A stretch of 64,000 nt of DNA, taken from positions 10,134,528 through 10,198,527 of the forward strand of contig JARUPZ010000015.1 of the NCBI GenBank assembly GCA_031213475.1, written 5' to 3'. This document shows, piece by piece, positions 21,970-33,431 of this stretch (the first letter of the stretch is position 1; each line of letters opens with the position of its first letter). The notes under the pieces are model-generated. The model ran no database searches, was not told the DNA's origin, and saw nothing but the letters and a program-made list of their open reading frames with translations. A program made the position numbers and the translations under genes. This DNA comes from Nereocystis luetkeana. Lineage: Eukaryota; Sar; Phaeophyceae; Laminariales; Laminariaceae.

Positions 21970-22262
21970 AATAAGAGCGTGAAACATGTAATACTCATTA
22001 TTTTCCAAAGTTTAGAAATAGTTGAACATGTATATTAATACGAAGTATACGTAGTAGGCGTTTGAAAATAGTTGGAGATATGTATCAATATACGGAGGCG
22101 TTCTGTAACTATTCGTGAAATTCTCCACAAGCAAAAAATCAGGTTTGTTAACTTTCTCGTATTTGAAAAAAAACCCAGGAAAATCAGGAAGATTGAAACA
22201 TTGCGCGAACAAAACATCGAAATTATGGAAAAGGCTCTCCCATGAGAAAACCCCTAAAACCC
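21970..22262 (-). mobile_element. MITE-2 family, diverged copy
   Basis: Inverted relative to 24,788-25,034, sharing the GGAGAGCC terminus, TTTCCTGGGTTTTTTTTC, the TTCACGAATA area, CCGTATATTGATACATAT and a CTTTGGAAAATA end. The mirror is at 31,597-31,890. Confidence 0.6.
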
Positions 22263-22346
22263 CCGACCGATATCCCTCCAATCATCTCATCAAACATCCA
22301 ATATATCAACCCCGTACCCCGTATGGAAACCATGGTGAACCACAAC

Positions 22347-22694
22347 TGTAACAAACGAGTAGGTTTAGCAGTCTGGGAGAAGGGATCTTTAGGGATTTTT
22401 TTAACCTTACAAATGTGTAGCGTGGTTTGCACTTCGGAATCGTCGTCCGCATCTGAGAAATTTCCTGGTTCGATGCAAACTCGGCGTAGCCGCGTTTAGT
22501 TTATGGCGAGTTTTGTCCCATTTTGGCTGCGGTTTGGGGTCAGGGTTAGGGTTAGGGTTAGGGTTGGGGTTAGGGTTAGAGTCAGGGGTTGGGTTGGGTC
22601 TTCGCTTGTACCTTGATCTCAACAGGAACCAAAACATCCGAACAGCCTACCAACCCAAAGATCCCTTCTCCCAGATTGTTAAAGGTCCTCCAAC
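22347..22694 (+). mobile_element. Left-arm-only 348-bp insertion with internal inverted repeats
   Basis: Absent from the right arm, where CAAC is single (complement at 31,513-31,516). In the left arm CAAC lies at 22,343-22,346 and 22,691-22,694. Near the two ends CTGGGAGAAGGGATCTTT (about 22,373) and its complement (about 22,657) face each other, as in a MITE. The alternative is a right-arm deletion at 4-bp microhomology. Confidence 0.65.
22543..22580 (+). repeat. Interstitial telomere-type repeat (GGGTTA)n
   Basis: About six units with one GGGTTGGGG variant. It lies inside the left-arm-only insertion, so it is more likely part of that element than a relic of a chromosome end. Confidence 0.85.
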
Positions 22695-22781
22695 AAACAT
22701 CGAAACGTTGGGGCTTCTTGAGATTCGTCTATCTCCTGGTTCTTGCTATAGTAGGCATATTTAGGCTGGCTGAGGGATATA

Positions 22782-22925
22782 GTGTGTGTATGTCTGTCTG
22801 TCTGTATGTCTGTCTGTGTGTGTATTTTTGTCTGTCTGTGTGTGCGTGTGTGTATGTGTGTGTCTGTCTGTGTGTGTGCGTGTGTGTGTATGTCTGTGTG
22901 TGCGCGTGTGTGCGTGCGTGTACCC
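22782..22925 (+). repeat. TG/TGTC compound microsatellite
   Basis: Runs of TGTC, TG and TGCG. It sits about 65 bp inside the palindrome spacer. Confidence 0.9.
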
Positions 22926-23544
22926 GTTGCAGCGCTACGGGCTCCAGAAGTCGTCCAGGAGGGCGACACGATACTCTGTGATGTACGCCGACTGACCTGA
23001 CTAGTGACGTATGGAGGGTGCATCGTGTAAGACAGCGATAAGGCCGAAGGATAGCTCGCTGTCATATCGATGTAGGGATACAATGGAGTGTCCCCGGCGG
23101 GGGAGGCCATTGTCTGGGTCATGGAAACCCCGTATCGGGTGTAGTGGTCGATACGGGTGCTTTGTTGCGCTACCTGGGGTTTAGTTAATCCCACCAAAGT
23201 GAAGAAATAAACAAGTCAAACCACATACCGTTCACACGCAGTGCATGAGTATGGCCCATCACGTGCCTGTCCGTTAATCACACTTCGTATTTGCTGAGCA
23301 ATACCAACGCCCGACTCCGTGACGTCTGGCCACGTGTCCAGAGAGGATTTAGGAGAGAGGTACGGAGAGAATCCCCATAAGGACTCTCTCTACGAACGAC
23401 AACAGCTGGCTATCGACGTGAGACCGAGCCGATAGCGGCCCAAGAGGAGGCCAAGCTGTAACATGGTGAACCCAGATGATGACAGAGAGGGGAGGAGATT
23501 GGAGCTCAAGGGCATGAGCTCTGGCGGGGACACGGGAGATTGAT
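22926..23544. other. No gene recognised
   Basis: The minus strand has a fairly protein-like open stretch (MTQTMASPAGDTPLYPY, then TASYPSALSLSY) at 22,990-23,197 that runs into the microsatellite. No family was recognised. Confidence 0.4.
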
Positions 23545-23775
23545 ACCCAGGGAATTTGGCCCCGGGCACCTGGGCCTGAGGTTTTTCCCGGGCGGAACCT
23601 GGGCCCGATACCTGGGCCCGAGTATCCTCCTGGGCGGAATGAGGCCCAAGCATCGTGGCCGGAGTTTTTCCCTAGGTGGGATCTGTGTCTGGGCCCGAGC
23701 ATTTCCTTGATGGAATCTGATGAGTGGCCAAGTATCGGGGCCCGAGTTTTTTTTCCCGGGTGGAATCTGATGGAT
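23545..23775. repeat. GGGCCC-rich minisatellite, ~60-bp unit
   Basis: About four diverged units containing GTTTTTCCCGGGCGGAA and CCTGGGCCCGA. A separate 27-bp tandem pair (GATGAAGGTGAGCATCTCGC) follows at 23,801-23,850. Confidence 0.7.
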
Positions 23776-24787
23776 TGCTAATTTTATCGAGCGCAGAGAG
23801 ATGAAGGTGAGCATCTCGCGTAGGGAGATGAAGGTGAGCATCTCGCGTAGATGTTTTGAAAAATAGGTCCTGCCGATGCGCATGGACAGTGGAGGTAAGC
23901 ACTGTCCAGGATCAGCAGGACGGAGAGGCGGAGGTAGGCGCATCTCCTTTGCGCGGGCATTTGGAGGTTCGAGGGATTGCAAGGGCTGGGATGAGTAGAG
24001 GCCCAGGGCCAGCAGCGAGAGATATACGTAGAAACTACGATAGAGTACATGTATTTAGGTAGCACTACTGCTGTTTACAGTATGAACCATGCATAACTTA
24101 CAGGATACAGCAGACATGGATTGCAGTATGTAGGGCGGGCGAGCGCGGCATTTTAACACGGAACATAACTTAGCAGGAAACAGGCACGGCCGGTAGCCAC
24201 AAACTCGGCACCCCAGACGGGCGATAGAGCAGGACCAGAAAATCACGACCGTACATAGAGCGAAGCAGAGCCACCAGAAACTCACCCCTGCGCAGATCGG
24301 TCGAGAAATATAAGCACAGATCACAACCTTACGGCAGTCACCTGGTGCAGTTAGAAGCACACCTTCGCCAGGACGGCAGGTCATGATGTCCGGTCATCTC
24401 AATTATAGTCGGCCGTCACTTACCTCAACCGGGACGCTAGATTTTTGCAGTGGATAATAAGGATATTTTTCTTGCTGTGCGGTACTCCTCGAGCAAACAA
24501 ATGAGGGGGATAGGCTGGGTCGCCCTGATTGACTTCTAATTTAAGTCACACTTTCCAACGATAGAAAACACGCGCAGCGCATGCCGTAATAGGGAGGACT
24601 ACCGATCGATTAAATAACTTGGACATGGACCCAACGGGCTACCGGTAGCAAGTAAGTGTAACAAGACACATATACCAGTGACGAGCTGCCCGGGGCGTTC
24701 GGAAAGGCATGGAATCTGATTATTGTAGTAAATTGTGGCCTCGGCTGTATTCATTTAGATTACCATTGCAACACGTATGTGTAAGAC
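23776..24787. other. No gene recognised
   Basis: Apart from the 27-bp tandem pair, I see no repeat or coding signal. Confidence 0.5.
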
Positions 24788-25034
24788 TGTAAGGGTCATT
24801 CTTATCGGAGAGCTTTTCTTCCAATGTTTCGACATTTTTTACACGCAATTTTTCATTCTTCCATATTTTCCTGGTTTTTTTTCTCCAATTATTGGAATGT
24901 TAACGAACTTGATATTTTTGGTTTTGGAAAAATTCACGAATAGTGAAAGAACGCCTCCGCATATTGATACATATTTGCAATTTTTTCCAAACTTTGGAAA
25001 TTATGGTGAAAACGCTCTCCGCTAAGAATGAACC
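24788..25034 (+). mobile_element. MITE-2, best-preserved copy
   Basis: About 247 bp with terminal inverted repeats: AGGGTCATTCTTATCGGAGA at the left end and the complement of AGGTTCATTCTTAGCGGAGA at the right. The interior is AT-rich without an open frame. TAA flanks both ends. It belongs to the family of the copies at 20,984 and 21,970. Confidence 0.8.
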
Positions 25035-26399
25035 TAACAATCTCAGCCCAACCTGAGCGACAGCAAGCAGTATTTTCGTGGTCACATGTCACATGTAACT
25101 GCTGTTGTTGTTGTTGAAGTATACCTAGCTGCTGGTATCGAAACAGGGAGTATGTTTGAATACCGATGCGGGAGGAGAACCTCCTCGATAAGAATGACGC
25201 TTAGATGATTTGATTCTGAGTTTGAAGTTGTACGTAGTAACCGATAACCTACCATGCCCCGAGCACTATTAATAGCTGCCTGGAGCAAAGGCGCCTCAAC
25301 TTGAAAATTACACAGAAAAGCCGTATGCCCGTCTACAATACCATCAGTAGTCTATACAGTACGCAGGTTCACACGATGCTCGAAAAGATGAGAAGATGGT
25401 ACGACGACCTGCATTACTGTACACGACTAATAATATCAATATTAATGATAGTACACGTAATAATTTGGAAAAAAAACAGGGAGGACCCATATATTGCAAC
25501 TGCTACTACCCTGTACCTGCGTTTTCTTTTTCTTTTTCCCCGAACAGGGTGAGTTCTTGATACCTGGTACACGGTTAAGCATGCAGGGGGGGTGGCTCGC
25601 AGTATGTATGCTTTTTACCACATCACTAAAGGACGTATGTAGGCTATCTGCTATCTATAATACTACACACTCCCGTAAAACTGTACCTGGTAGGCCGTAT
25701 ATATATGGCAAGATCCCTCATCCACAGCAGTATATACGGTATTAATACTAGATACTATCAATATAACCGTTCATGGGACTGAAGGTCGTACGGCAAGAGT
25801 ACTCTACATCCTTGGGTCTACCGTCCCTCTTGCTTCCACAAGGGGGGAGACGGTTAACTTTGGCCCCACACGCCCCTACACAGGTACGGGACTAGTGTCC
25901 CCTACTATCGCAGCAAAATATCGGCCCGGCATGAAGTAAGTACTGTTGTCTTCAAGCCGTTCAGCTGTGCAGTGTACCGCAGGTTATTTTTCGGGGGTGA
26001 GCACCGCATGAAAGCTGCTCTGTAACATTATTATTCGGGTGAAGGCGCGGAATGAAAGCTATACGGTGAAATAACTGAGAACCACACAACAACGAGAGTC
26101 ATGTATCATAGCGGGTTATTCTGGTCTTGTCGTACCCGATACGTTGCGATATCACTTGTTTCACCCGCTAGGGTCATACCCGGTACGTTGGCCGTTAACT
26201 GGCTTTCTCTGCTATGGTATTTTGACCCGGTGCGTTGCAATGTGAAACAACCTCATTCATTAGCTTCCGCGCACATAATTAGTCCGTCAATTATAAGAAA
26301 TAAGCACGGACAACCCAGGCGATGGGGATGTTTGCAAAACTGTGATATGGTGTGAACGTGTTTGTATAACCCAACGTTCTATCTTGCATAATATGTTAT
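25035..26399. other. No gene recognised; one MITE-2 terminus fragment
   Basis: CGATAAGAATGACGCTTAG at about 25,188-25,206 resembles a lone MITE-2 end. Two TACCTGGTA motifs lie 115 bp apart at 25,561 and 25,684. The rest is unremarkable. Confidence 0.5.
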
Positions 26400-26731
26400 G
26401 GGATACTCGATATATATGGATGGACACCCTGGACAACCGACAGTGGCCCTTGCAATAGCAGCAATAGAATATATATGGTGCAATGGACGGGTCTATTGTC
26501 GTCGGCGATGTCTGTCGATTGGCACGTTCCTCGATCCATTGTTGTCGACTATGTCTATCGATAGGTTACGTCCCCAACATATTGTTCAGGCAGGAGGAGT
26601 GTGCTGAAGACCTGGGTTGAAAGCTATTACTGTCTTCGGCACGGATTATCGCCGGATAGCTTGAAAAATCTATTGCGGTCGACAGCGGCTACCGATCAAA
26701 ACATTTCTTGATCTATTGTGGCCGGCAGTGG
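26400..26731. repeat. TATCGAT-rich minisatellite, left part
   Basis: Degenerate units of about 50-60 bp containing CTATTGTGG and CAGTGGCTACCGAT. The array resumes at 30,101-31,290 after the LINE-B cluster. Confidence 0.55.
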
Positions 26732-27152
26732 CCACCGAAGGGTCAACGGAAGTTGCCCCCTTGGTGTTTGGAGTTGAGACCGCGTTGTGGTCCACAGCAG
26801 CCAAAAAGGCGGGGAAGTGGTACCGGGGGATCCTTGAAGCAGCCGAACGGTTCATGGTGAGGTGGCACGAGGCTGAGGCTGAGATGAGTAGACAGCGCCA
26901 CGCATCCGCCGTGGATGGTGCCCAAAGGAACGGGGGGGGAGGGGGCAACAGGAGAAGTGGCATAAAGCCCGACCGAGTGAATGCGGAGAGGGGGGGGAAC
27001 AGGAGGGGTAGAAGGGAAACGGCGGTAGACGAAAGTAGGAAGGAGATGGCAGACAGGGTAGCAAGGCACCAAGTCGACTAGGAAGTAGAATATGACCATA
27101 CTACTAGTGCTACCAACTGGTGCAGCTGGCTCGAACGTGGTCTTCCCTTGTC

Positions 27153-27193
<41 letters not shown>

Positions 27194-27972
27194 CTCTCTT
27201 GCGCTGACTCTCCGTGATTTTCATTTCATTTTTTCTCTTCCTCTTCCTTTTCTGATTGATAAGCCGTACTCAAGGAGCCGTGTGGCGTGGTTGGAAGACG
27301 AACCTGCTCTGCTCGGCTCGTATTGTCTGACGCCAAGGGGCTGGGCATAGTTGACGAACGCAGGGCGGAGACGGCAGTCTGGGTAGCAAGGTACCAGGCG
27401 GATTAGCAGGGAGAACCTGGCTATACTACTCGTACCACAAGCTGCTGCCGCCACCTAGAAGGTGCTTTGGGCTTTGGTCTGCCTGTTATTTCCCCTTTGT
27501 TATTTTTCCTTGTTACTTTCTCCTTGGTTCTTTGTCTTACTCTGTTCACAAGCAGTGGTGTCTTTTGTTATTTCTTCTTTTTTCCAGCTCGTTCTTTTTC
27601 AAGTGTAGGCCACCTCGCCTGCGGGGGGGGGGGCACGACAGATTGTTTCTCTTAGATTTTGCTTTCATTTTTCTTCTTTTTCTTTTTCGACTTGTCTACC
27701 TTGTTTTGTTTTCTCTTTGATTGTTTCTTTTCGTTTCACTATTTCATAGATTGCGTATGTCGTGCCTGTCGTATCTAGTATGATGACATGGCTTTGCATT
27801 GCCCACTGCAGTTCACACTGCACACGTGGCAACGTAGTATCTCTGTGGCGTAGCTTTGTGACCACAGAACTTGTATCTCTTCTAGGATGGAAGAATCGGC
27901 ACGGACACTGGTTGTGCTGGATGTCGACGGGTAGAAAGAACGGTTTAATGTGAAGAACACACACACACACAC
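26732..27972 (+). mobile_element. LINE-B2, 5'-truncated copy
   Basis: Starts in the C-terminal part of the LINE polyprotein: AAKKAGKWYRGILEAAERF and MVRWHEAEAEMSRQR match AAQKAGRWFRRVEEGAEAF and the following residues of LINE-A. The frame ends at 27,079-27,081. Then come a T tract of about 35-45, a pyrimidine-rich 3' UTR with a G run, and the GCACGGACACTGGTTGTGCT block, ending GGTTTAATGTGAAGAAC with (AC)n. Confidence 0.85.
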
Positions 27973-28002
27973 ATCGATAGATGCAGTCCTTAATCTATTG
28001 TG
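27973..28002. repeat. 30-bp flank copy shared with 30,101-30,130
   Basis: The two copies differ at one base and bracket LINE-B3, so they look like its target-site duplication. The upstream 15 bp (TGTGGCCGGCAGTGGC) is also shared, at about 26,717 and 30,084, but is split from this copy by LINE-B2. Confidence 0.7.
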
Positions 28003-28190
28003 TGTGTGTGTGTTCTTCACATTAAACCGTTCTTTCTACCCGTCGACATCCAGCACAACCAGTGTCCGTGCCGATTCTTCAATCCTAGGAGAGATACAAG
28101 TTCTGTGGTCACAAAGCTACGCCACAGAGATACTACGTTGCCACGTGTGCAGTGTGAACTGCAGTGGGCAATGCAAAGCCATGTCATCAT

Positions 28191-28193
28191 ACT

Positions 28194-28195
<2 letters not shown>
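28191..28195. repeat. ACTAG target duplication, left of LINE-B4
   Basis: Partner at 29,001-29,005. Removing the insert leaves the LINE-B sequence CATACTAGATACGAC intact. Confidence 0.85.
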
Positions 28196-28225
<30 letters not shown>

Positions 28226-29000
28226 CTCTCTTGCGCTGACTCTCCGTGATTTTCATTTCATTTTTTCTCTTCCTCTTCCTTTTCTGATTGATAAGCCGTA
28301 CTCAAGGAGCCGTGTGGCGTGGTTGGAAGACGAACCTGCTCTGCTCGGCTCGTATTGTCTGACGCCAAGGGGCTGGGCATAGTTGACGAACGCAGGGCGG
28401 AGACGGCAGTCTGGGTAGCAAGGTACCAGGCGGATTAGCAGGGAGAACCTGGCTATACTACTCGTACCACAAGCTGCTGCCGCCACCTAGAAGGTGCTTT
28501 GGGCTTTGGTCTGCCTGTTATTTCCCCTTTGTTATTTTTCCTTGTTACTTTCTCCTTGGTTCTTTGTCTTACTCTGTTCACAAGCAGTGGTGTCTTTTGT
28601 TATTTCTTCTTTTTTCCAGCTCGTTCTTTTTCAAGTGTAGGCCACCTCGCCTGCGGGGGGGGGGGCACGACAGATTGTTTCTCTTAGATTTTGCTTTCAT
28701 TTTTCTTCTTTTTCTTTTTCGACTTGTCTACCTTGTTTTGTTTTCTCTTTGATTGTTTCTTTTCGTTTCACTATTTCATAGATTGCGTATGTCGTGCCTG
28801 TCGTATCTAGTATGATGACATGGCTTTGCATTGCCCACTGCAGTTCACACTGCACACGTGGCAACGTAGTATCTCTGTGGCGTAGCTTTGTGACCACAGA
28901 ACTTGTATCTCTTCTAGGATGGAAGAATCGGCACGGACACTGGTTGTGCTGGATGTCGACGGGTAGAAAGAACGGTTTAATGTGAAGAACACACACACAC
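28196..29000 (+). mobile_element. LINE-B4, nested 3' UTR copy
   Basis: Begins directly in a run of about 30 T and continues to the (AC)n end. It nearly matches 27,194-27,972 at an offset of 1,032 bp. Flanked by ACTAG on both sides, it is a clean insertion into LINE-B3. Confidence 0.9.
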
Positions 29001-29005
29001 ACTAG
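29001..29005. repeat. ACTAG target duplication, right of LINE-B4
   Basis: Follows the (AC)n tail of LINE-B4. Confidence 0.85.
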
Positions 29006-30100
29006 ATACGACAGGCACGACATACGCAATCTATGAAATAGTGAAACGAAAAGAAACAATCAAAGAGAAAACAAAAACAAGGTAGACAAATCGAAAAAGA
29101 AAAAGAAGAAAAATGAAACCAAAATGTAAGAGAAACAATCTGTCGTGCCCCCCCCCCCGCAGGCGAGGTGGCCAACACTTGAAAAAGAACGAGCTGGAAA
29201 AAAGAAGAAATAACAACAAACACCACTGCTTGTGAACAGAGTAAGACAAAGAACCAAGGAGAAAAGTAACAAGGAAAAATAACAAAGGGGAAATAACAGG
29301 CAGACCAAAGCCCAAAGCACCTTCCAGGTGGCGGCAGCAGCTTGTGGTACGAGTAGTATAGCCAGGTTCTCCCTGCTAATCCGCCTGGTACCTTGCTACC
29401 CAGACTGCCGTCTCCGCCCTGCGTTCGTCAACTATGCCCAGCCCCTTGGCGTCAGACAATACGAGCCGAGCAGAGCAGGTTCGTCTTCCAACCACGCCAC
29501 ACGGTTCCTTGAGTACGGCTTATCAATCAGAAAAGGAAGAGGAAGAGAAAAAATGAAATGAAAATCACGGAGAGTCAGCGCAAGAAAGAAAAAAAACAAA
29601 ACTAAAAGAGAAGACAAGGGAAGACCACGTTCGAGCCAGCTGCACCAGTTGGTAGCGCTAGTAGTATGGTCATATTCTACTTCCTAGTCGACTTGGTGCC
29701 TTGCTACCCTGTCTGCCATCTCCTTCCTACTTTCGTCTACCGCCGTTTCCCTTCTACCCCTCCTGTCCCCCCCCCTCTCCGCATTCCCTCGGTCGGGCTT
29801 TATGCCACTTCTCCTGTTGCCCCCTCCCCCCCCGTTCCCTTGGGCACCATCCACGGCGGATGCGCGGCGCTGTCTACTCATCTCAGCCTCAGCCTCGTGC
29901 CACCTCACCATGAACCGTTCGGCTGCTTCAAGGATCCCCCGGTACCACTTCCCCACCTTTTTGGCTGCAGTGGGCCACAACGCGGTCTCAACTCCAAACA
30001 CCAAGGGGGCAACTTCCGTTGACCCTTCGGTGGCTCGGAACTCCCTAAGGTCTTCGACTATGTATCTATGCCAAGTCTTACACTGTGGCCGGCAGTGGCT

Positions 30101-30130
30101 ATCGATAGATGCAGTCCTCAATCTATTGTG
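30101..30130. repeat. 30-bp flank copy, 5' side of LINE-B3
   Basis: One mismatch to 27,973-28,002. Confidence 0.7.
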
Positions 30131-31290
30131 ACGGCAATGAATGGCTTTCGATATACGTTTCTGAATATCTTGTGACCTGCAATTGCTATCGATAAACACC
30201 GATGATAATCTATTGTGGTGGACAATGTCTACCGATTGACACCATCAATTACCCGCCTATTAGCACACCAGCAATGAACTCTGATTTAGTAAGCACTGCA
30301 ATAGATTTATTAAGCACTGCAATATTTTGGGCCGCAGAAATGTCGTAATTTCATCTGGTGATCACCACCAGTCAGTGCTGGTGTATGGTGATGAGCAGCA
30401 ATCAATGTGGGTACATGGCATAGCGTGAAGGAGGACTGCAACGTTGTGTGTCTCAACAAGACAGTGGGCATCATGGGGGTTAAGTGTGTTGCATTGTCGG
30501 CTGTGTTGTTGTGATTGGTCCTCGGTGATGCTAATAATATATTACAGTGATCCCTTGGGATAGATAGGTGAGGTAGTAATTTCCATATAACCTGGACAAT
30601 AGAAAGGAAATAGAACATTGCCGCTACAGTGGCCCCGAAAAAGCGTGTATCAATGAATGAATATTGTTAACGACAACAGACTGGCAACACTGGGTCACGA
30701 TAGACATTGCGAACCAAAATAGACTAGCAGCCCTGTCTATCGATAGACACTGTTAACGACAATAAACTAGCAACGCTGTCTATCGATACATACATATATA
30801 TGTCATGTTGTTAACGACATTAGACTGGAAACGTTGTATATCGATAGATTTTGTCGGGGAGCAATATACTTTCGGCTATAATAGTCTATGGACACAATAT
30901 ATATGCCTTTGCCCTAACAAGGGAGTCACAAGGTTGTTCGTAGATGGCGATTGTCCTGAACAAAATATGCTGGAATAGCAACCGCGATAGATATTGTCAG
31001 AACAATAAACCAAAACGTTCGCCTATCTATGGCTATTGCCGCCATAGATAGGTATATATGCACGCAATCGTATCCATCAATAATAATAGCCATCGCCCAC
31101 CACAATAGACTGTTGGGCGTGATTTCGCAATTATTATAATAACTAAACCTACCTGGTATTATATACCGTGGAATGATGCATGTCGATGGCCATCTTTGAC
31201 GACCGCCGAAGCTTCTAGTGCCGCAAACAATAGGGACGCGGACGCGGTTGTGTCCAACGATAACCATCGCCACCCACAATAGATTGTGAA
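30131..31290. repeat. TATCGATAGA minisatellite, right part
   Basis: Diverged units of roughly 50 bp with CTATCGATAGACA, GTTAACGACA and AATAAACTAGCAAC, clearest at 30,660-30,860. No gene is seen in it. One TACCTGGTA lies at 31,150. Confidence 0.6.
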
Positions 31291-31596
31291 TCTGACTTAC
31301 TTCATTTGAGGCACACAAAAACTCAAGTTAAGAAACAGAAAACTGAGGACTTTCTTGTAAAGTTGAACGGCATCCGAAAAAACAGACTTACTTCAGTTCG
31401 GTATGGGAGAAAAAACTCGGGTTAAGAAAAGGAAAGCGGATCATTTTGTTGCCAATATGGTTCTATTTTTAATATCCATAATATTTTTGAAAGCCCCAAC
31501 GTTTCGATGTTTGTTGTGGTTCACCATGGTTTCCATACGGGGTACGGGGTTGCTATATTGGATGTTTGATGAGATGATTGGGGGGACATCGGTCGG

Positions 31597-31890
31597 GGGT
31601 TTTAGGGTTTTTCTCATGGGAGAGCCTTTTCCATAATTTCGATGTTTTGTTCGCGCAATGTTTCAATCTTCCTGATTTTCCTGGGTTTTTTTTCAAATAC
31701 GAGAAAGTTAACAAACCTGATTTTTTGCTTGTTTGTGGAGAATTTCACGAATAATAGTTACAGAACGCCCCCGTATATTGATACATATCTCCAACTGTTT
31801 TCAAACGCCTACTACGTATACTTCGTATTAATATACACGTTCAACTATTTCTCAACTTTGGAAAATAATGAGTATTACATGTTCCACGCT
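31597..31890 (+). mobile_element. MITE-2 family, right-arm copy of 21,970-22,262
   Basis: Same insertion as in the left arm, with small indels. Confidence 0.6.
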
Positions 31891-32129
31891 CTTATTTCAA
31901 CTCCCCACTCCCCACCTCTCTACTCGATCCCAAAGAAAATACCCCTACCTAGTTGCCTGCATTCGTCGAGAGTCGCGAACTGATGATGTCATGATTTCCC
32001 ACCCTTTCGTCTTACCACGCCGCCTCTCAAAAGCTACAAGGGGAGAAAATAATATATGTTAACCCAAGTACCCGTGTCCGCTTACCACGCCGCCCCTCAA
32101 TCGACACAGGGGGAGCAAAAATAGTGTAT

Positions 32130-32615
32130 ATGGTAAACCGGGTACCCGGGCACCCGGGTATCCGATTACCCGTGTCCGCCTTTTGCCCGCCGCCGCTCAG
32201 GCGCTAAAAGTGTCGAAAATAGTGCGTTCTATCCCGGGTACCCGTGTACCCGGGTACCCGGGTACCCGTGTCTGCCTGACCCGGGTATCTGCTTCCGGTT
32301 CCGCCTTAATCGCCCCGCATCGTCCCGGTTCTAAATTGTGAGGCCGTTGTGCAACTCTAGTGTCTAGCGTGTTATGCAATGCATTATGGCGGGTAGGAGT
32401 ATTCTCTATTCTCAATCAGACTGTGTAGTCTGCAGGGGCGAGATGCAAAAAGCTAGGGGGACAGCCGCTGCAGTGCATGTACAAATCAACATATACACTG
32501 GTCTTGGGGGCTCGGTCTCGAACAATTCACGAGTACCCGAGGTACGAATACCCGCGATTCCGTGAGTTGGACCGGGACAGTTCCGGCTCCGACGGTCCCG
32601 GGTACCCGCCACCGG
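32130..32615. repeat. GGGTACCC-rich minisatellite, right arm
   Basis: Mirror of 21,185-21,720 with fewer units. Confidence 0.8.
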
Positions 32616-32639
32616 GTACGCGGTAATCAGTCAGACAAG

Positions 32640-32812
32640 TTGCAACTATATTAATATATGCGTCAAGAGATGGAGGCGTCCTGTCACAACATGTGAAATT
32701 ATTCTGAAGCTAGAACATCAGGAAAGCTAGAGTTCACATATATATATATATGCACGAAACAATTATTGAAATTATCGGACAAAAAAAGCTCTCCGACAAG
32801 AAAGACCCTTAC
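32640..32812 (-). mobile_element. MITE-2 family, right-arm copy of 20,984-21,165
   Basis: Ends GCTCTCCGACAAGAAAGACC at about 32,788-32,808, the MITE-2 terminus. Confidence 0.6.
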
Positions 32813-33431
32813 TTGTGAGCTGCCACGCACTTGGTCTGCGTCGACGAGGTGAACTCACGATCTACACCGGCAGAGGTCCACCCTCGAACACAGGATGGCA
32901 GGGGTGACAAGTGGCAATTCATCCCGTTGTTGGTGAGTGTCCTCTTATCCTCTTGCTTAGTATTCTCTGCTTTTCCTTCTGCCATGCCAAACGTCCGCCG
33001 GTTGCTTGTTGTGTGTCGGATGCGACGTTTGCATGTTGTCGATCAGCAAGCAGTAGTCGGCGACCGGTCACCGGGAAACAACTACCAGGTGACTATTTTA
33101 ATCTTGCAATAACTGCCACTCACTGCTGTCTGTTGTTGTGCGCATACTCCCCAACTCCCAGCTGTCGATTAGACGTTCAGACCCCCAGTGATCCCTCTGC
33201 TCGATATCAGGATACTTTTTCAACATAAATAATTGGTGCCAACGGGCGGGTTGCGTTTCGCGTTGCATCGAGTCAGGATTGCATCACGTGTCTCCATTTT
33301 GTCAAGGGACACACTCCAAACAACAGGGCGGTGGGTGTGCTCTCTGACAAGATCCGCTCTCGTGGCAACAAGGAAGTGCAGAATTTATACTCGTAGTCGC
33401 TGTGTTTCTTCTCTCCTCACCATAATAACCC

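Larger units (their letters stand above)
1..22717 (+). repeat. Palindrome 1, left arm (cut by window start)
   Basis: This whole stretch reappears, reverse-complemented, at 31,491-51,318. The mirror relation holds with step changes: position sums are about 51,320 for 1-3,384, 55,703 for 7,776-12,060, about 55,650-55,715 up to 14,450, about 56,060 near 15,000-16,000 and about 53,800 from 16,200 to 22,300. Each step is explained by an insertion or deletion in one arm. The outer end is not reached because base 1 still pairs with about 51,318. The inner end is where matching stops after 22,717. Confidence 0.95.
28003..30100 (-). mobile_element. LINE-B3, 5'-truncated copy interrupted by LINE-B4
   Basis: The 3' end (AC)n...GAACACAC faces left at 28,003. 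The first ~190 bp (28,003-28,195) and the rest (29,001-30,100) are one copy split by an 805-bp insertion. Its coding remnant starts farther upstream than LINE-B2: WHRYIVEDLREF matches WDWMRHLEEDLKEF of LINE-A, followed by GKWYRGILEAAERF. The polypeptide ends at 29,684. Confidence 0.85.
22718..31490. other. Palindrome 1 spacer, not mirrored
   Basis: Roughly 8.8 kb with no counterpart in the arms except dispersed-element copies. It contains a TG/TGTC microsatellite, several minisatellites, one small TIR element and a cluster of three LINE-B copies. I see no host gene. Confidence 0.85.

Noticed and set aside
22543-22580. Relic of a chromosome-end fusion
   Set aside because: Only about six units, in one orientation, inside a small insertion with its own inverted repeats.
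22679-23197. 172-codon minus-strand protein
   Set aside because: Half of it is the TG microsatellite, and the rest matches no family I know.
27221-27454. 77-codon protein beginning MAAAACGTSS, repeated in several places
   Set aside because: It lies on the antisense strand of the LINE-B 3' UTR and recurs only because that element is repeated.
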